A stretch of 64,000 nt of DNA from Stenopsyche tienmushanensis (Eukaryota; Arthropoda; Insecta; Trichoptera; Stenopsychidae): assembly GCA_008973525.1 (NCBI GenBank), contig WACJ01000513.1, forward strand, positions 434,001-498,000, given 5' to 3'. Shown here one piece after another: positions 59,714 to 64,000 of the stretch. Position numbers and translations under genes: made by a program. A model generated the notes under the pieces. That model saw only the letters and a list, made by a program, of their open reading frames with translations, was not told the origin of the DNA and did no database searches. How positions within the stretch are numbered: the stretch's first letter is position 1; every line of letters starts with the position of its first letter.

Positions 59714-60971
59714 TTAGGTAAAGCGGAAAGAAATGTCATTTTTTGTTATTTGGAGAAAAAAATTATTTTAATAAAAGCTGTACAATATTACTCAATTAAA
59801 TAATTTCCATTGTTATTTATAATCGCCTTCCAAAGATTATGTAGCTTTTTGTAAAATTCAGCCGGATTCCCACTAAAGTAAGTATCCAAATGGTTTTCCA
59901 CTTGTTCCACAGAAGTGATTTTTTTTATCATGAAGCGAATATTCTAATTAATTGAAAAGATGATAGTCTGAAAGTGCAACGTCATGAGAATATGGTGAAT
60001 ATTGCAGCACTTCCAAATCCAGCTCTCTTATTTTGTTCTGCGTAATCCTTGCTGCGTGTGGTCTTGCATTATCATGCTGTAATATTGTTCTTTGGTTGTT
60101 AACTAGTGCTGATCGCTTTTTTAACATTTCCGCTTTTAATCTATCTAATTGTGCATAGTATAGTTCTGCTGTGATAGTTTGGCCAGGTTTTAATAATTCG
60201 TAGTGAATTTCACCAAAAAAATCCCACCAAACACAAAGGAGGACCCTTTTCAAAGATAATGACGGTCGAGGGGTAGAAATACGTACTTAATTTCAAGAAA
60301 TCCACTGTTTTTCCTTCTCGAACTGTTGTAGAGGACCCACTTCTCATCTCCAGTAACGATCCTTTTTAAAAATGGATCGGTTTCATAGCTGGACACGAGC
60401 GATGAACAAATTATTATCCGTTATTGATGGATGTGATAGACCATTGATGACTGCTCGTGCGGTACCCAAGTTCCCTGTCTATGTTTTTTCTGTCTGAGTC
60501 TTTTACTGTCGACCAGGGACAGTCGATGTCTAGCGATAATTTCTATATTGTTTTACCAGGATCAGATTCTACCAGAGAATTTAATGCGTCATCTTCGATT
60601 ATTGGAGGTCGTTCTGATTTTGGTTTATTTTTCAAATCTCTGTCGCCTCTTATGAATTTTTTGAACCATCTACGGCATTTTCGAATATTCAATATGTTGC
60701 CATATGTATCATAGATGCTCCGGGTAGCTCCTTTTGCTTTTAATCCTTAATAGAATAAAAACAGTAAACAAGATCGCAAATGGGTTTCATCAATATCTGG
60801 CTTGGACATTTTCACTATAGCTAAATATATATTAAAATATTCGAAAAAGTAAGACAAACAAGAAAGCTTCAAAATGACATCAACCTTGACGTATTTACTC
60901 GACAGCAACCCGAAGCAAACTGACAGCAAAGTCGCAACCAAAAAAATGACATTTCTTTCCGCTTTATCTAA
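59714..60971 (-). mobile_element. Near full-length mariner element with 30-bp TIRs
   Basis: The element is 1,258 bp between TA dinucleotides (59712-59713, 60972-60973). The TIRs are inverted over about 30 bases with one mismatch and share AAAGCGGAAAGAAATGTC. The length, TA target and coding orientation are those of a complete mariner. The transposase frame inside is broken (see next entry). Confidence 0.93.
59790..60808 (-). pseudogene. Mariner transposase pseudogene (D,D34D)
   Basis: The start MSKPDIDETHLRSCLLFLF is at 60808. Domains in order are the DNA-binding half (RRWFKKFIRGDRDLKNKPKS, then VESDPGKT), the first catalytic block (TGDEKWV near 60340), then a 101-codon frame at 60253-59948 with LLCVWWDFFGEIHYELLKPG, HDNARPHAA and SDYHLF. 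In that frame the second and third catalytic Asp are residues 61 and 96, the D34D spacing of mariners. A stop right after DYHLFN, a stop early in the N-terminus (after LLFLFY) and frameshifts near 60255 and 60500 inactivate it. The C-terminal part (SGNPAEFYKK-like, NNNGNYL) is still readable near 59800-59880. It is the least decayed transposase in the window. Confidence 0.9.
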
Positions 60972-60973
60972 TA

Positions 60974-61163
60974 TTTAACACTTAAATATTTACACACGTA
61001 TGCACTGGCATCCCTTAAAATAAATTTAGATTCGCACAAAAATAAATTTAAAGCTGGAATTATGTATCTTTTGACATCGTTATCGTATCGTAAATGTGGG
61101 CACAAGCCGTAGAGTGTTTTTAAATGAATATGAATCATTTTAATCAATTCATGGACAAATTAT
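60974..61163. other. Short intronic spacer
   Basis: Nothing recognised between two mariner elements. Confidence 0.5.
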
Positions 61164-61550
61164 ACAACACTAGATTACTCAATAATTTTGTAGGCTCAGC
61201 CTCGGTAATCACTTCTTCGTTGGATTCAAATATCTTTCCTTTGAGGATCATTTTAGATCTGCAAACCGGTAGCAGTTGCTAGGAGCCAGATCCGGAAAAT
61301 ACGGTGGATAGGGACGAAATTAAAAGTATAATTTGTGCAATTTTCCCATTATTGCGATCGACTTGTGACACGATGGATTGCATTGTTAAAAGAGTACTTT
61401 ATCATTTTCATTTGGGATCAAACGCACCAATAACGTCATTACATTACGTCAACGAAATTTTGACATGTACTCATGATGGCATGACATGATGATTTTTTAA
61501 TAATGGCACCAATTTTATGTCATCATACAAACTTATTGAGTGATATGTTA
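61164..61550 (-). mobile_element. Mariner deletion derivative with ACTCAATAAGTT-type TIRs (copy I5)
   Basis: The left end carries ATTACTCAATAATTTTGTAG (61175-61194) and the right end ACAAACTTATTGAGTGATAT (61527-61546). Minus-strand translation of about 61190-61260 gives KMILKGKIFESNEEVITEAE, the C-terminal mariner block, followed by only short remnants of the rest. It is an internally deleted copy of about 387 bp. Confidence 0.8.
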
Positions 61551-62944
61551 ATACCGTATTTTGCATGAAAACATATTACAATTTTGTTTTAATTTTTACT
61601 TCTTCCTCTGCTAAGCTAAACAATTAAAATTTGATGCTTAAAATTTTATTTTCGTCTAGGAGCCTATTATAAATTAACATTAAGGAATTTTGTGGCTGCA
61701 ATTAGACCCTAGAGTACTATAAGCCGCATGCGTGGCCACTATACACTTGATACGGCTGTGTATTTTTAATAAAGTGCGATAATGGACGACGGTCCTTAAA
61801 CTCCTTTAATTATTAAATCCTAAAAATAATGTATGAATTCGTTCCAGCTTAATCCTGGGATCCGGCGATACGTTGAAATTCGCTGTCCATCAGTGTTCAT
61901 TTATGCAAGAGCTCGTTTCGTAAAAATACAGCCTTAAAAAACTCGTTGTTTTCTTGCTATTTTAAGTGCTCGTTAGTCCTTCAAGAGAAGTCAGAGTCCT
62001 CATCTTCTTGAGCCTCCTCATTATGAAATATGATAACAATAAGATTTTTTTGCGATCTATATACCCTTTTTTGAGTTCATTTTGTGCTTGAAACGTTACA
62101 TTATAAATAATGTAATATTCAAATAGTCTTGGGGATAAGTCGAAATATCCTTCATAAATATAAGTCCTAAGTAATTTAAAAGTCTTACTTAGTAAAGTAT
62201 TATTAATACGAGATCATATCTATTTACTCGAGATTATTTTAGAACCAGCCTCCCTAATGTAGGTAATTATTACTGATTATTGTGGTGTAAATTAAAAATC
62301 GTATATCTAAATACGTAATAATGTATTTAATATGTAATCTAAAAAAAGGCACGAGGTTTTTTGTTACATTATATACATCAATGAACGTTTATTAATTTTG
62401 GATTAATTATTTTAATTATGTGATTTATATGTATATAATTATACTTATCCGTTTAACATACAATATCGTCTAAAACACGTGATAATTGATATGGGAAAAA
62501 TAATAAACACGCGTTTGATTCATGATAAGCAGATTGGGCTAAGCGACACGACACATTCTTTAATGGTTATTAGGATTGTTTTAATATTTATAATAAATTA
62601 TTACAAATCGTTGTATATGTGCATGCAAACAAGTTTGGTTAAAATAAATCTGGTCAAGGATCTCTATCCCATTCTATATTTTTTCGCTATAATAATTAGA
62701 TTATAATTGCATATAAGGTTAGATTAAAACTTTCATTAATAGAAAGTAAAGCATTCACAGTATATTTTATAGTTAAAGAATCATTTCAAACTTATGTTGT
62801 AAGAAATCCTTTCGCATCATATGTTTGGAAATACCTTTATTTAGTATGATATTTTTCTTCTACTTCTTTTGCATTTGTCTGTTAGAAGCACATGGTGAGT
62901 CTGTGATTCAAGAAATGGATATCTTTATAAATGTACCCTGCATA
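61551..62944. other. AT-rich intronic stretch
   Basis: No gene or recognised repeat. Confidence 0.45.
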
Positions 62945-63210
62945 GTGCAAAACAAGAAGGTCGGAGAGCAGTCAACTTAGGTGAAAAAGTGCTACTGGAA
63001 TTAACTGGCAAGTACAAAGGAAGTTGAAGGACGGTTATTGCTGACAAATATTTCATAACTTTTTATAGCGTGAAAAAACTGCAGCCAGAAATTGCTTTTA
63101 TTGGGATTGCCCGCCGAAAAAAATGTATTCTGAAAGAAAGGGAGTTAATGACGTTATGGACCAGACTAATGTCTGGTGTATACGAGACTGGTTTTCAAGC
63201 TAGTAGAACA
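62945..63210 (+). pseudogene. piggyBac-like transposase fragment
   Basis: The plus-strand frame reads AVNLGEKVLLELTGKYKGS, then a TGA, then RTVIADKYFITFYSVKKLQP and EIAFIGIARRKK. GEKVV.DL...Y..TGR.V..D.FFTS..L...L and the following GT.R.NK block are characteristic of piggyBac transposases (DDE_Tnp_1_7). The Asp in IADKYF corresponds to a catalytic Asp. One in-frame stop and frameshifts end the frame, and only a central segment survives. It is not linked to TTAA-flanked ends here. Confidence 0.82.
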
Positions 63211-64000
63211 AATAAATGCTGATAAATTTGGAGGATGGAGTTAAAAATAGCTTAATTTCAGCGTCAATGTCGCTGCATATAAGATTTTGGATATTTAAAT
63301 ATCTGCAACTGTGTTTGTCGAATATATTCATATTCAAATTCAATATCAAAGAAAACAACATTATAAAGCAGACAAAAAGAAAATAAATTAATCTTATTTA
63401 TACCGTCGGATTTTCCTTGTTTAACATAACACAAAGACCACAGCGGAAAAACAACCGAAAAAGAAAACGCAACAGAGATGTTCTCTTTTCCGTCACTCAC
63501 AGCATGAGCTGTTTTGTAATGAAATAATACCCAAATATTCGACTTCATCCGATCCTTTAAATATATTAATATGTATTACGGAAAAACATGTTTTTACTTC
63601 AGAAAAATATGTATTTTCCATGGTGTCATGTCATTTAATCCCATGGGAAGTTGCTTTATATTATGATATTTCGTATTCAAACATTTTGGATTTATTTCAT
63701 AACACATTTGTTTTGGCTCCAGGTGGTTAAATTTAGAAATGGAGGTCGTTATCATTTTAAATTCTGTTTCATTTAAGAAGGTGCATCTGCAACGATTCCG
63801 TTGTGGGTAATCGGATCCTGCAAGCAAGCAGTGTAATTCTGGACGACGACGTGCAAGATATCCCTGGAAATGAAATTGCCCTCTCGTTTTATAACCACCC
63901 TAAGATCTTCGATCTGCGTAAAAGATTCTGTCCTTTATGCGATTTTGTAATGTACAATAAAATGAAATGAGACATGCAGAATAAATACAGCAGACACAAT
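63211..64000. other. Window edge, no gene recognised
   Basis: AT-rich up to about 63770. A less AT-rich patch at 63780-63960 carries short frames on both strands that I cannot assign. It could hold an upstream Ddr exon, but I see no CxxPLGM-type motif of the start of the discoidin domain. Confidence 0.4.

Noticed and set aside
63780..63960. Candidate upstream Ddr exon
   Set aside because: Neither strand gives the CxxPLGM...ASS motif expected before the exon at 57216, and no phase-2 donor was found.

Overview
This looks like AT-rich, intron-scale nuclear DNA from an arthropod, most likely an insect. The evidence is the many mariner and Tc1-like elements, an R1-like LINE tail, piggyBac- and hAT-like relics, and exons of a metazoan receptor tyrosine kinase. 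The order of insect cannot be told from the sequence. No bacterial-style genes, operons or CRISPR arrays are present.

The only cellular protein-coding gene I can support is a discoidin domain receptor (Ddr) on the minus strand. Three confident exons lie at 57216-56979, 53228-53081 and 48839-48660, and a fourth predicted exon at 48574-48455. Splice phases agree across all of them. Together they encode most of the discoidin (F5/8C) domain and the start of the discoidin-like domain. The 5' exons lie beyond 64000. I could not find the rest of the ectodomain, the transmembrane segment or the kinase, so positions 1-48454 are best read as one very large intron, or several, unless small exons were missed. 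The fourth exon is 120 nt, phase 1 at both ends, and would add a Ser/Asp-rich stretch where other family members run straight on. It is the most interesting gene-level observation.

One complete tRNA-Lys(CTT) lies at 10333-10405 on the minus strand with a Pol III T-run terminator.

Everything else recognisable is mobile DNA, nearly all fossil. (a) Mariners fall into several families: a nearly full-length 1,258-bp element with TIRs at 59714-60971; five elements sharing an ACTCAATAAGTT-type TIR at different stages of internal deletion (30282-31196, 36212-37363, 42527-42975, 43245-43324, 61164-61550); three copies of a third family (8836, 26714, 56165); and others at 10735, 13445, 24000, 39785 and 53725. 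(b) A Tc1/mariner-like DDE family is present in four relics (17085, 38335, 45170, 46550). (c) There are two piggyBac-type TTAA-flanked non-autonomous elements (6891-7520, 12111-12987) and a piggyBac transposase relic (62945). (d) hAT relics lie at 8182, 30630 and 49301. (e) A pogo/jerky-like end lies at 59380. (f) A 5'-truncated R1-clade LINE tail (29252-30070) sits in a perfect 16-bp target-site duplication. (g) Two larger dispersed repeat families occur as pairs (18717/23538 and 2489/28700).

The remaining stretches are AT-rich with no recognisable gene. A few GC-richer islands may be regulatory, but I cannot show it.
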